NCBI GenBank assembly: GCA_965153355.1
Contig: OZ231126.1
Location: 27,838,001-27,902,000, forward strand
From: Flaccisagitta enflata
Taxonomy: Eukaryota > Chaetognatha > Sagittoidea > Aphragmophora
Direction: 5' to 3'
Length of the DNA stretch: 64,000 nucleotides
Below are positions 41,901-45,196 of this stretch, piece by piece (the first letter of the stretch is position 1; each line of letters begins with the position of its first letter). Position numbers and translations under genes: made by a program. The notes beneath the pieces were generated by a model. It made no database searches and had not been told where the DNA came from. It was given only the letters and a program-made list of their open reading frames with translations.

Positions 41901-43815
41901 CTTATCTTCAGCTGCCAGTAGTGCTGACCTCGAAACTTGAAAAAGAATCATCTGATATTTCACATTCTAAGACATAGTGAAGAGACTATGACCAAGCACT
42001 AAGCCACTATGATTTTTGTTGACATAGTGAGAAATCGCTCTCTAAATTCTGCTAGGATCTGCCAATACCGAATTGGCGTTGCTTTACTTTTTTCACACTT
42101 TTTTTCATATTTTTCCTCCATTTTCAATTAAAAACTAAAAAAGATCAAAATACATCAAAAATGATCTCGTCATGAACAATGATGATGCTGACAATTGAAA
42201 TTGACAATGACGACAACAATGCTGACAACTACGACAACAACGGCGATGACAATTACAACAACAATAATAACAGTAACAACTTAGGGTACGTCTATCATAC
42301 TTTTAATTAGTAACTGTCCCAACTCGTTATAGGTTGATGCAATTAGGCCCTTAGAAGACTTTTGTAAGCTATTTATGTTTGAATGACCTTTCCGGGGGTA
42401 GAACACCCAGCCCTTAAGCTTTAGAAAAAAAAATTCAAAAGATTAACTTTTTTCAAAATCATTGAAAGGTGCAGGGTAATACCCCTTTTTAGGCTTCCCC
42501 AGCGGCGCTCTTCTTTACACATGCATGGATTTCAAGATTCATCTTCAACTACTGTCATCATCTTCAACTACTGTCATCATCTTCAACTACTGTCATCATC
42601 TTCAACTACTGTCATCATCTTTAACTACTGTCATCATCTTCAACTACTGTCATCATCTTCAACTACTGTCATCATCCTCATCTACTGTCATCATCTTCAT
42701 CTACTGTCATCATCTTCGACTACTGTCATCATCTTCAACTACTAAATTTTTTTGAAGATTTTTTGAAATTTTTTTTGAAAATTTTTTGAGATTTTTTTTT
42801 TTTAATTTTTTGAAAATTTTTTTTTTTGAAAATTTTAAAAAGAAAATTTTGAAATTTTTTTTTGGAAATTTTTTGAATATTTTTTTTAGATTTTTGTTGT
42901 CATTATCATTCATTGTTGTCATCATCATCATCCACTATTGTTATCATTATCAAGTTTTGTCATCAAAACAATATTGAATATTTTTTTTTCTTTCTTGAAA
43001 TTGCTGTCATATATCTCATCGAGTTGCGTTTATGCAACGAGAAAGCTTCAAAAATTACAGTCCCCCGTCGGGGACTGTAATTTTGAAGCTTTTTTTCTTA
43101 ATGTTTAGCTCACTTTTTTGCATCATAGGTAGGGTAAAGAAGTAGACTAAAGATTTCAAATATTTTCCCCTCTCAACTAGCTGAGAGGCTTTGTTACGGA
43201 AAAGCTTTGACTTAGGAATAGTCTTGAGGAAAATAGGTAAGCAAAACAAGAAGAAAACCAAACTTTGAAATTTTTCTCTCAACTAGCTGAGAGTCTCGAG
43301 TAACAAATAGACTTGTACAGGGAAATGACTTGATTCTGGAATACTATTATAGTGTGAGCATGTCGCCCACTGTTAATGAACAGCTTTTTCTATGTTTTAC
43401 AATATTTTTCTTTGGTTATGAACATTGCGTATTGCCACTTGGGGCATTCAGTGGTTCTACTTGTGATTCTATCTAATTGTTGTTTGCTCATTCTTCGATT
43501 GTTCAATCATTCTAAGTTCTAACTGTCTACATCCGCTCACGCCAAAGTGGATCGAGAGAAGCGACCGTTATTTTTACTCCTCTTTCGATTTATCGAATCT
43601 TCATCGGGCATCTCGAATCTTTTCGAAAAGTGAAATTTTAATGGGAGGGGTTTTAAGAGTCACTAAACGCGAGGCAACATGTGGGTGAAGAAAGTGGGGC
43701 TCTTCAATGCTGTGGTTGGTTCTTTCAAACGACTCATCGCCCCTTATTGGCTCACCTTCTTTGTAATTTAATAAAATGAAGGGGACAGGAAGAGAAAAGG
43801 AAATAAAGGAATCAT

Positions 43816-43905
<90 letters not shown>

Positions 43906-44157
43906 CAGACATGGACAGACATGGACAGACATGGACAGACATGGACAGACATGGACAGACATGGACAGACATGGACAGACATGGACAGACATGGACAGAC
44001 ATTGACAGACATTGACAGACATTGACAGACAGATGCAGATAGTGACACACAGAAAGAAATACAGACAGAGCCATTGGTAGACAGAGCTGAGATACAGAGA
44101 GAAACCTTGACACGGATGGACTGACCGAGAAACGGGGAGGGACCCACTGTAAGTCAA

Positions 44158-44250
<93 letters not shown>

Positions 44251-44604
44251 GAAGAAGAAGAAGAAGAGAGAAAAGACGAGATATGGAAAGAAAGCGAGTG
44301 GATGAATTTCAAAAACAACGAAGGCATCTACAGTTTGGTCTCTTTTTTTCTGGATAAGGGGAAATAGTTTCCCTTTCTCTCTCGTTCCTTGCCAAGATTT
44401 TACTGACCGGATTAGTCATCCTTGCCAAGCCAGAATCTGAAATTGTTTTTCTCCCCTGCTGAACTTGAATCAATCTTCGACTTAAGACTTTGTTTTTGAG
44501 TTTTAATGATATCGACCTTAAGAAAAAAAATAAAATCTTCAATCAATCCTAAAACTCTAATTTTTCTTCGTTTGTCATTCTCTCGCTCAATCTCCGCACC
44601 CGGC

Positions 44605-44636
<32 letters not shown>

Positions 44637-44899
44637 CACACACACACACACGGGAAAGAGTCTCCGATAATGTTCTTGAATTTCATCCGGAATTTAGTAC
44701 TTCAGTCCCGGATGTCGTTTCTTTTGCTACAGCAGTGGGATTGCAGCTGGATGAGGAACGGTCGCGTATGACGTCATCCTCTTCGCATATTCCATGGCAT
44801 CTCGCCCCTTTCTATGAACCCAAATCGACCGTTGATCTAAATTTTTCATCGCCTTTTGAAATCACCGGGTTGCACGCATATTTACCATGCGGGCTGTGA
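135..44899 (+). CDS. CARMIL: CARMIL family protein (capping protein, Arp2/3 and myosin-I linker), 3' part of gene
   Basis: CARMIL proteins bind capping protein at the plasma membrane and weaken its hold on actin barbed ends, promoting lamellipodial actin growth. Exons supported by splice sites and phase: 135-332, 8845-8958, 9150-9262, 11209-11296, 12703-12805, 14234-14535, 14807-14869, 15576-16883, 18354-18728, 20531-20618, then after an unresolved gap 29450-30132, 35863-35931, 37481-37666, 38987-39094, 44661-44899. The first four exons match, in order and without gaps, the helical dimerisation domain of vertebrate CARMIL1: ERVCRDAENAKQLLPKL corresponds to the human AERLMRDAKNSKTLLPNL segment, and DRVIDEALEALDKSHSKL to its DRIVDEILDALSHCHHKL segment. 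The rest is a Ser/Pro-rich tail. The PH and leucine-rich repeat domains are off the left edge. Identity is firm for 135-12805 and good to 20618. The 29-45 kb exons could be a second, separate gene. Confidence 0.85.
565..570 (-). promoter_or_regulatory. Candidate polyadenylation signal of the collagen C4-like gene
   Basis: TTTATT on the plus strand reads AATAAA on the minus strand, 203 bp downstream of the stop codon. No competing signal was noted closer. Confidence 0.4.
773..990 (-). CDS. Collagen C4-like gene, exon 3 (domain end)
   Basis: Acceptor CTCTGTTCAG, start GTAACGAGG, stop TAG at 773-775. It carries the last strands of the domain and four cysteines, ending CVVCVR. A candidate AATAAA on the minus strand lies at 565-570, about 200 bp past the stop. 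Confidence 0.85.
773..8099 (-). CDS. Short-chain collagen C4-like secreted protein, split by a low-complexity insert
   Basis: Three exons, all with matching phase 1 joins: 8099-7946, 5865-4519 and 990-773; 572 residues. Residues 1-20 are a signal peptide (MWWFTTLLGIIVSVAQLASS). The terminal domain of sponge short-chain collagen C4 follows: VQWGRRDCEG..AELVYSG, then HLCLPNNP, PCAVC (about 120-124), CPYNWRTAYSGYLM (about 141-154) and, in the last exon, NYVCV, CNDLPCPRY and GRELQCVVC at the C-terminus. Between GYLM and NYVCV lies a Pro/Gly/Ala-rich insert of about 350 residues, beginning with a furin-type RKKR (about 170-173). There are no Gly-X-Y repeats. It is probably an extracellular matrix protein. 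It sits antisense inside a CARMIL intron. Confidence 0.85.
1767..1940. mobile_element. TA-flanked pogo/Tigger-like MITE
   Basis: CAGTAGAGCTTCACTAG at the left and its near-inverse (CTAGTGAAGCTTAACTG) at the right, with TA on both sides; 174 bp. It is nested in the left arm of the 3.2-kb element and is absent from the matching position of the right arm. Confidence 0.65.
2150..2590. repeat. Foldback-type repeat, copy 1
   Basis: Outer inverted ends (GCAGCCGCCCCAAATAGGAT with GAAGTCCTGTAGAACA, and the inverse near 2445-2490) enclose tandem units of about 20 bp. GCCTGAAATCTGCCCTCTCA occurs on the left half and its reverse complement on the right half. Confidence 0.65.
4519..5865 (-). CDS. Collagen C4-like gene, exon 2 (domain part 1 and insert)
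   Basis: Acceptor CAACTCAG, donor GAAG before GTGTGTG. It encodes the first two cysteine-bearing blocks and then the insert: PPPLPP-type repeats, Tyr-Pro-Ser repeats, and AGFPASGN/AGFPAAGN repeats. Two related Cys-containing segments start PLDPRFVQMCGTWYDY (about 5143-5082) and KFIQSCATYYEAAERMKK (about 4650-4590). Confidence 0.82.
5958..6841. mobile_element. Inverted-repeat element with nested repeats in collagen-gene intron 1
   Basis: TACTATCTTAGAAATAA at 5964 and its inverse at 6826-6841. The direct repeat GTTGAAAGGATG lies on both outer sides (left copy separated by six bases), as expected of a target duplication. Inner inverted arms (about 6135-6240 and 6490-6620) surround one copy of the AGTCGCGTGC-type repeat; a partial foldback copy sits at 5985-6120. 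Confidence 0.6.
7505..7872. mobile_element. TA-flanked MITE (CARTGAGAGGGG ends)
   Basis: Ends CAATGAGAGGGGCAG and the inverse of CAGTGAGAGGGGTAG, TA on both sides, 368 bp. Both arms carry GCTAGCACCCCTACC. A 5'-similar copy is at 52333-52634. It lies in intron 1 of the collagen-like gene. Confidence 0.75.
7946..8099 (-). CDS. Collagen C4-like gene, exon 1 (signal peptide)
   Basis: ATG at 8099. The donor is ACAG before GTTGGA (7945), chosen because the split codon (G + AC) gives SKTDGVKSSVNKHLCLPN, which restores the family motif. Read through, the frame would end soon after at 7878 without the domain. Confidence 0.82.
8845..8958 (+). CDS. CARMIL: CARMIL exon: helical dimerisation domain, second visible exon
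   Basis: 38 codons between acceptor CCCAACTTAG and donor GTGAGG, phase 0 to 0, reading CLANVSTDITRLLCEQMEEC and onward to PEIMRK. It aligns with the human segment [20 protein letters not shown] through NVMKK. The open reading frame on the opposite strand here is a shadow. Confidence 0.85.
9150..9262 (+). CDS. CARMIL: CARMIL exon: helical dimerisation domain, third visible exon
   Basis: Acceptor TTTCATGAAAG, donor GTAAGC, phase 0 to 2. Translation DLMEELSFNCRQKYVIPRDF onward to TLMNKM parallels the human segment DLIHASTEKISIPRTF to ILNKI. The split AG plus C of the next exon gives Ser, as in human NKISEVKL against NKMSELNF here. Confidence 0.85.
9551..10905. repeat. AGTCGCGTGC-type dispersed repeat split by an insertion
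   Basis: The left part (GTCCATCCGCCCTTCATTAT, GGGTCGAAAA) and right part (CGCATTTCCGCCTTTGCCCA) join to the consensus seen at 6300-6490 once the 9620-10837 element is removed. Confidence 0.6.
9620..10837. mobile_element. 1.2-kb Tc1/mariner-like element, apparently without intact transposase
   Basis: CAGGGTGATTATTGTTAAAT at left and its near-inverse at right, with TA target sites at 9618 and 10838. The inverted similarity continues inside (CTGAGTTGGATAGTTTG against CAAACTATTCAACTCAG). The length is near that of a full mariner but no transposase frame is visible. Confidence 0.7.
11209..11296 (+). CDS. CARMIL: CARMIL exon: end of helical dimerisation domain
   Basis: Acceptor TTGTTTTCAG, donor GTAAGT, phase 2 to 0. 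It reads ELNFNTSANLTDRVIDEALE then ALDKSHSKL, the most conserved part of the CARMIL match. Only phase 2 keeps the exon open, which fixes the join to 9262. Confidence 0.9.
11463..11727. repeat. AGTCGCGTGC-type repeat, AAGGTCATTAGACC subfamily
   Basis: Begins AACAAGGTCATTAGACCTAA, has GGCA and GACC simple runs, and ends with the hairpin AGTCGCGTAGCACGCGACT. A sister copy is at 46151-46393 in the opposite orientation. Confidence 0.65.
12049..12461. mobile_element. TA-flanked MITE (CACATGGACGCAAAATA ends)
   Basis: CACATGGACGCAAAATATAG and its inverse at 12443-12461, TA on both sides, 413 bp. The inner arms GTGATGAGGCGCC also pair. Confidence 0.8.
12703..14869 (+). CDS. CARMIL: CARMIL exons 12703-12805, 14234-14535 and 14807-14869
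   Basis: Three exons chained by phase (0 to 1, 1 to 0, 0 to 0). The first reads SNLVHLRKKCNPNGS and leaves the helical domain. The second is Ser/Pro/Thr-rich and acidic, with a PPPPPMKKR stretch that could bind SH3 or profilin-like domains. The third is 21 codons ending at CAG before GTATAC. Between them (12890-14160) lie a GGAA microsatellite and two foldback repeats. Confidence 0.78.
13026..13117 (+). repeat. GGAA microsatellite
   Basis: About 14 GGAA units at 13050-13107, preceded by about 150 bp of A/G-rich degenerate sequence. Confidence 0.9.
13117..13530. repeat. Foldback-type repeat, copy 3
   Basis: Starts GCAAGTCATCCAAGGATCGC, like 5985. It then has GCAGCGACCCCAAAGGGCCG with ATGTCCTGTGGGACACAGG and ends with the inverse (GGACATCGGCCCTTTGGGGC). 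The interior has four spaced units of TTCCATGTTATTCAATGGGA. Confidence 0.7.
13535..14160. repeat. Foldback-type repeat, copy 4
   Basis: GGGCAGCGGCCCCAAAGGGG with CCGATGACCTATGCT at left, the inverse at 14118-14152. Between them lie about 20 degenerate units of 20 bp (TTGGGATTTGAGCCTCGAGG), then an AGG-rich stretch. Confidence 0.7.
15576..16883 (+). CDS. CARMIL: CARMIL large tail exon
   Basis: 436 codons without a stop, phase 0 to 0. The acceptor is AAAG at 15575, about 40 bases after a poly-T/C tract; the donor is AAA before GTGAGT. The product is disordered: Ser runs, a nine-Gly run, Ala-rich and Pro-rich stretches and an Asn run. Basic Arg-Ser phosphosite-like patches such as RSEDCLDS and RRSSIDEL occur near the end. 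No domain is recognised; the link to CARMIL rests on strand, phase and position. Confidence 0.75.
16978..18012. mobile_element. 1-kb near-perfect palindrome
   Basis: GGGTAATTTCAGGAGAAACC at left and its inverse at 17993-18012. The two 500-bp halves pair almost throughout, around a small inner hairpin (TCCTGATTGGCTG/CCAATCAGGA) at 17470-17512. I could not define the target duplication. Confidence 0.75.
18063..18260 (+). repeat. (CA)n/(CACACG)n microsatellite
   Basis: About 200 bp of CA dinucleotides interspersed with CG steps. All long frames through it are translation of the repeat. Confidence 0.95.
18354..18728 (+). CDS. CARMIL: CARMIL tail exon with two possible donors
   Basis: Acceptor CACAATTCAG, phase 0. 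Either the strong donor GAG before GTGAGC at 18728 or a weaker GAG before GTCACT at 18980 keeps phase 0 to the next exon. The longer form adds 84 codons of Ser/Ala then Trp/Arg-rich sequence and ends 8 bp before an inverted-repeat element, so it may be an alternative isoform. Confidence 0.68.
18989..20115. mobile_element. 1.1-kb inverted-repeat element
   Basis: GCTGCTCCTAAACAAATAGA at 19005 pairs with TTCGTTTAGGAGCAGC at 20077, and GATGCAAACGAAG at 19239 with CTTCGTTTGCACCTC at 20001. Probable TA on both sides (18987, 20116). A younger hAT-like MITE is nested in it. Confidence 0.55.
19582..19861. mobile_element. hAT-like MITE with 8-bp target duplication
   Basis: CAGGGGTGTATATAATTGAG at left, CTTTATACACACCTG at right, flanked by CTGTTTTT on both sides (19574-19581, 19862-19869); 280 bp. 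The same family occurs at 48017-48291. Confidence 0.85.
20531..20618 (+). CDS. CARMIL: CARMIL exon with possible degenerate capping-protein-interaction motif
   Basis: Acceptor CTCTTTTTAG, donor GTAAGT, phase 0 to 1. It encodes WRNFTLTRKSRPQSSIIR. The CPI consensus is LxHxTxxRPK. Here the Arg-Pro is kept but the Leu, His, Thr and Lys positions are changed, so binding to capping protein is an inference from position and weak similarity. Confidence 0.65.
20696..21012. mobile_element. TA-flanked MITE (CCGTATTTTTTTCTAAAAAG ends)
   Basis: Near-perfect terminal inverted repeats of about 25 bp, including AAAAAGCGCCCC, TA at 20694 and 21013, 317 bp. It is inserted in a TG-rich microsatellite. A partial relative is at 53296-53390. 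Confidence 0.8.
21112..21330. mobile_element. Small MITE related to the element at 53532
   Basis: CAGTCTATGGACAAAACGAT and its inverse (ATCGTTTTGTCCATTGACTG). The inner arms AATATACACAAATATCG also pair. The outermost 20 bases are nearly those of the 53532-54014 element. Confidence 0.65.
21699..22006 (+). CDS. Possible CARMIL exon or alternative 3' end
   Basis: After an AG at 21697-21698 the phase expected from 20618 stays open for 101 codons to a TGA at 22006. It starts with QMTGHPHSREKKSSSGD and continues with FRRKFSRLLGD. GAC before GTAAAA could be an internal donor. There is no homology I recognise. It could be a real exon, a terminal exon or chance. Confidence 0.3.
24443..24835. repeat. 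Weak inverted-repeat segment
   Basis: GCTAGCGTCA near 24443 and TGACGCTAGC near 24825 pair, and a hairpin AAAAGTCGAATTACGTAATTCG lies at 24755. A possible decayed MITE. Confidence 0.35.
25545..25905. repeat. Diverged AGTCGCGTGC-type repeat
   Basis: Carries CAGACATACAGATGGACCGA-type runs and ends GTGGCTTAGACTATTGAGTC then CCGTAGCACGTGAC, a decayed version of the terminal hairpin. Confidence 0.45.
25950..26122. mobile_element. TA-flanked pogo/Tigger-like MITE
   Basis: CAGTAGGACTCCGC at left, GCGGGGTTCCACTG at right, TA on both sides; 173 bp. The ends resemble the CAGTRGAACCCCGC type of pogo-superfamily elements. Confidence 0.75.
26133..26464. mobile_element. hAT-like MITE with 8-bp target duplication
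   Basis: CAGGGTGGCAGAAA at left and TTTCTGCCACCCTG at right, flanked by TTTACAGC on both sides (26125-26132, 26465-26472). The inner arms AGTCGGACTTATAG repeat. It starts two bases after the TA of the neighbouring pogo-like MITE. Confidence 0.88.
26585..26956 (-). other. Open frame without clear gene status
   Basis: A charged 123-codon frame (SRCRKWRKTDDKDGQEKEGD) without an ATG at its start, overlapping an equally long frame on the plus strand. No homology or splice partners were seen. Confidence 0.15.
27253..27432. repeat. AGTCGCGTGC-type repeat
   Basis: TAGTCGCGGACAAGCGACTC start, GGTTGGTCGGT runs, CGCATTTCCGCCCCTGCCCA core, CCGTGTATCCGGCCTTGTT end; close to 6296-6486. Confidence 0.75.
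28157..28507. mobile_element. hAT-like MITE with perfect 8-bp target duplication
   Basis: The 14-bp perfect inverted ends CCGGGGTGCCGATT are flanked by GAAACGAC on both sides (28149-28156, 28508-28515); 351 bp. Inner GCTACGCGGCAG occurs in opposite contexts. Confidence 0.9.
28951..29001 (+). repeat. (TC)n(AC)n microsatellite
   Basis: About 33 bp of TC then 17 bp of AC, ending immediately at the ATG of the 29002 frame. Confidence 0.9.
29002..29187 (+). CDS. Short Gly-2 ORF, possible alternative first exon
   Basis: ATG directly follows a (TC)n(AC)n microsatellite. The product begins MGNGSSSESTSSYSMVV, with a Gly-2 that fits N-myristoylation. Unspliced, it stops at 29187 and an AATAAA lies at 29329. 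Spliced at the weak donor AAGAG before GTCGGA (29165, phase 2), it joins exon 29450 in frame. It may be an alternative promoter or start for the 29-45 kb exons, or a separate small gene. Confidence 0.4.
   Translation: MGNGSSSESTSSYSMVVRDAESPFAPPRGVFRRQGEGGVHLVRRFDGVAGEFRKRSDMDVS
29450..30132 (+). CDS. Ser-rich exon of CARMIL tail or of a separate gene
   Basis: Acceptor GAAATTCAG, phase 2 in and phase 1 out at CCCG before GTAACC. The product opens SVSKYDVRLAQPSIGGLPGV, then has a Ser-rich part, an Asp/Asn-rich stretch, a CPRC motif, basic clusters (KRRRDD) and a Glu run. If the donor is skipped the frame ends at 30155, overlapping an AATAAA at 30152, so a short isoform is possible. An ATG at 29439 just upstream could be an alternative start. 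Confidence 0.6.
30550..31160 (+). repeat. Degenerate TTGTCCTAGA tandem array
   Basis: About 25 copies of TTGTCCTA-type units. The inverse array is at 34830-35030 and 35460-35530 in the right arm. Confidence 0.75.
31290..31690. repeat. Foldback-type repeat, copy 5
   Basis: GGGCAGCGGCCCCAAAGAGG at left, CAACAGGACTTCATCCCC and GGGGCCGCTGCCC at right. The interior has GCCTGAGAGGGCAGATTTCA units in both orientations, as in copy 1. Confidence 0.65.
31790..32200. repeat. Foldback-type repeat, copy 6
   Basis: GGGCAGCGGCCCCAAAGGGG with TCAATGTCCTATGCT at left and a decayed inverse at 32160-32200. The interior has about 12 units of CCCAAATCCTAGCCTCGAGG type, the inverse strand of copy 4 units. Confidence 0.65.
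32250..32840. mobile_element. Inverted-repeat element, relative of 50647-51674
   Basis: GTGGGGCTGTCTTGGGCTTC at 32316 and its inverse at 32810. The inner GCAGATTTGAAATCTGCA also pairs, and TACTAGCTTGTACCGAAATG is at the left end. Confidence 0.55.
35112..35450. mobile_element. hAT-like MITE nested in the 5.5-kb element
   Basis: TAGGGTGACC at left and GGTGACTGAAAG-type inverse at right, flanked by CTACATAC on both sides (35104-35111, 35451-35458); 339 bp. The left arm of the host element (30600-30620) is the empty site. Confidence 0.88.
35863..39094 (+). CDS. Three phase-1 exons of the Ser/Thr-rich tail (35863-35931, 37481-37666, 38987-39094)
   Basis: All three are phase 1 in and phase 1 out with good acceptors (GTGTTTCAG, TTTTGCAG, GTGTTTCAG) and donors (GTGATA, GTGAGT, GTAAGT). 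Joined, they read through without stops (TTSLEADAQSTASSENLSVS; DVDLNETLEASTPAITITES; TGSFLASVMGVMASPSDG). All are Ser/Thr-rich and disordered. The matched phases and joins make them the tail of one gene. The 30133-35862 intron is filled by a 5.5-kb transposon. Confidence 0.65.
36140..36724. mobile_element. TA-flanked mariner-like MITE
   Basis: ACAGGGTGAGCAAAAAATTT at left, AAATTTTTTGCACACCCTGT-type inverse at right, TA at 36138 and 36725, 585 bp. It is inserted at the TA of GTGTAT in an AGTCGCGTGC-type repeat. Confidence 0.8.
36789..37345. mobile_element. Inverted-repeat element
   Basis: Arms of about 200 bp pair, for example TATGTCACACTATATAG against CTATATAGTGTGACATA and GTACATTTTTCATCATAA against its inverse. 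Weaker pairing may extend to 36745-37385. Ends are not sharply defined. Confidence 0.6.
37795..37994. repeat. AGTCGCGTGC-type repeat
   Basis: TAGTCGCGTGCACGTGACTC start, (CCGT)n run, GCACGCGACTTTGGCTCGTG and TATACGGCCTTGTTT end. Confidence 0.75.
38700..38915 (+). repeat. (TTTC)n microsatellite
   Basis: A CTTT-rich tract, uninterrupted at about 38845-38900. Confidence 0.9.
39298..39470. repeat. AGTCGCGTGC-type repeat, inverted orientation
   Basis: AACAAGGCCGGATACACAGC start, CCCAGTCGCGTGCGCGTGGG, (GGAC)n run and GGGGTGTAGAGTCGC end. Confidence 0.75.
39480..39755 (-). CDS. Unrecognised 91-codon ORF
   Basis: ATG-initiated frame MTYNHLDKPHLPQAVCFTYA onward, ending NHVTP. It has a mixed, protein-like composition, but no family is recognised and no splice structure is evident. 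It lies in a CARMIL intron next to a dispersed repeat and may be chance or a decayed gene. Confidence 0.2.
   Translation of the reverse strand: MTYNHLDKPHLPQAVCFTYAISRITQYWKFDLATKIGFSFEPFVQLKNNRYIPVLSESEETDKLSRPNQIQCKFYHALRDAGGFCANHVTP
40845..41430 (+). repeat. 166-bp tandem repeats
   Basis: The anchor ACTTAGG/ACTTTGG recurs at 40877, 41043, 41238 and 41404. Spacing is 166, 195 and 166; the longer unit carries a 29-bp local duplication. Confidence 0.85.
42533..42745 (+). repeat. 19-bp tandem array
   Basis: About 11 copies of TCATCATCTTCAACTACTG. Because 19 is not a multiple of three, all frames stay open with the same cyclic peptide. A poly-T-rich tract follows to 42900. Confidence 0.9.
43825..44030 (+). 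repeat. (GA)n followed by (ATGGACAGAC)n
   Basis: About 37 GA units, then about 13 copies of a 10-bp unit ATGGACAGAC. Confidence 0.95.
44160..44270 (+). repeat. (GA)n microsatellite
   Basis: About 43 GA units ending in GAA repeats. Confidence 0.95.
44661..44899 (+). CDS. Probable terminal exon of the CARMIL/Ser-rich gene
   Basis: After a (TC)n and (CA)n tract and an AG at 44659-44660, phase 1 from 39094 opens 79 codons. The product starts VSDNVLEFHPEFSTSVPDVV, contains IPWHLAPFYEPKSTVDLNF and ends LHAYLPCGL before TGA at 44897-44899. AATAAA at 44959 fits polyadenylation. The aromatic and proline content is unlike random intron. The gene below starts only 300 bp later. Confidence 0.55.
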
Positions 44900-44958
44900 A
44901 GAAGCCCCCATATCCCAATAGAAAAACCACTGTAATGAAAAAAGGATTCTGATGACGC

Positions 44959-44964
44959 AATAAA
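44959..44964 (+). promoter_or_regulatory. Putative polyadenylation signal AATAAA
   Basis: AATAAA lies 60 bp after the stop codon of the 44661-44899 exon and 233 bp before the Ig-receptor start codon. Confidence 0.45.
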
Positions 44965-45196
44965 CAATAACAACAGACTGTTTATCATGCCCGGTGGGAG
45001 GGTCGGTCATACAAGTAATCTTCACTTTAATGCGGAAGCATTTTGATGCGAGACGCAAGGAAAACAAACAAGCTAACACTAGCTAAACAAAAAAGTAAAC
45101 AAATTGAAACAGCTAAGAAAGCAACAAAAGTAAACCAAGAAGCTCCGAACGAGTCTACCACAACCGACATTATTAGTCCTCATCTCGTACGTGAGA

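Larger units (their letters stand above)
40421..43357. mobile_element. 2.9-kb inverted-repeat element with internal 166-bp tandem repeats
   Basis: TCACAGTGTAATAGTATTCC at left and its near-inverse at right. GCATG adjoins both ends (40415, with one extra A, and 43358). The arms (about 100 bp) include GAATCAAGTCATTTCC and CTCAGCTAGCTGAGAGG. The interior has a GTCCCCGACGAAC hairpin module, 166-bp repeats and a 19-bp array. Confidence 0.75.

Noticed and set aside
42521-42755. Repeating STTVIIFNYCHHLQL-like protein
   Set aside because: 19-bp tandem repeat, open in all frames by periodicity.
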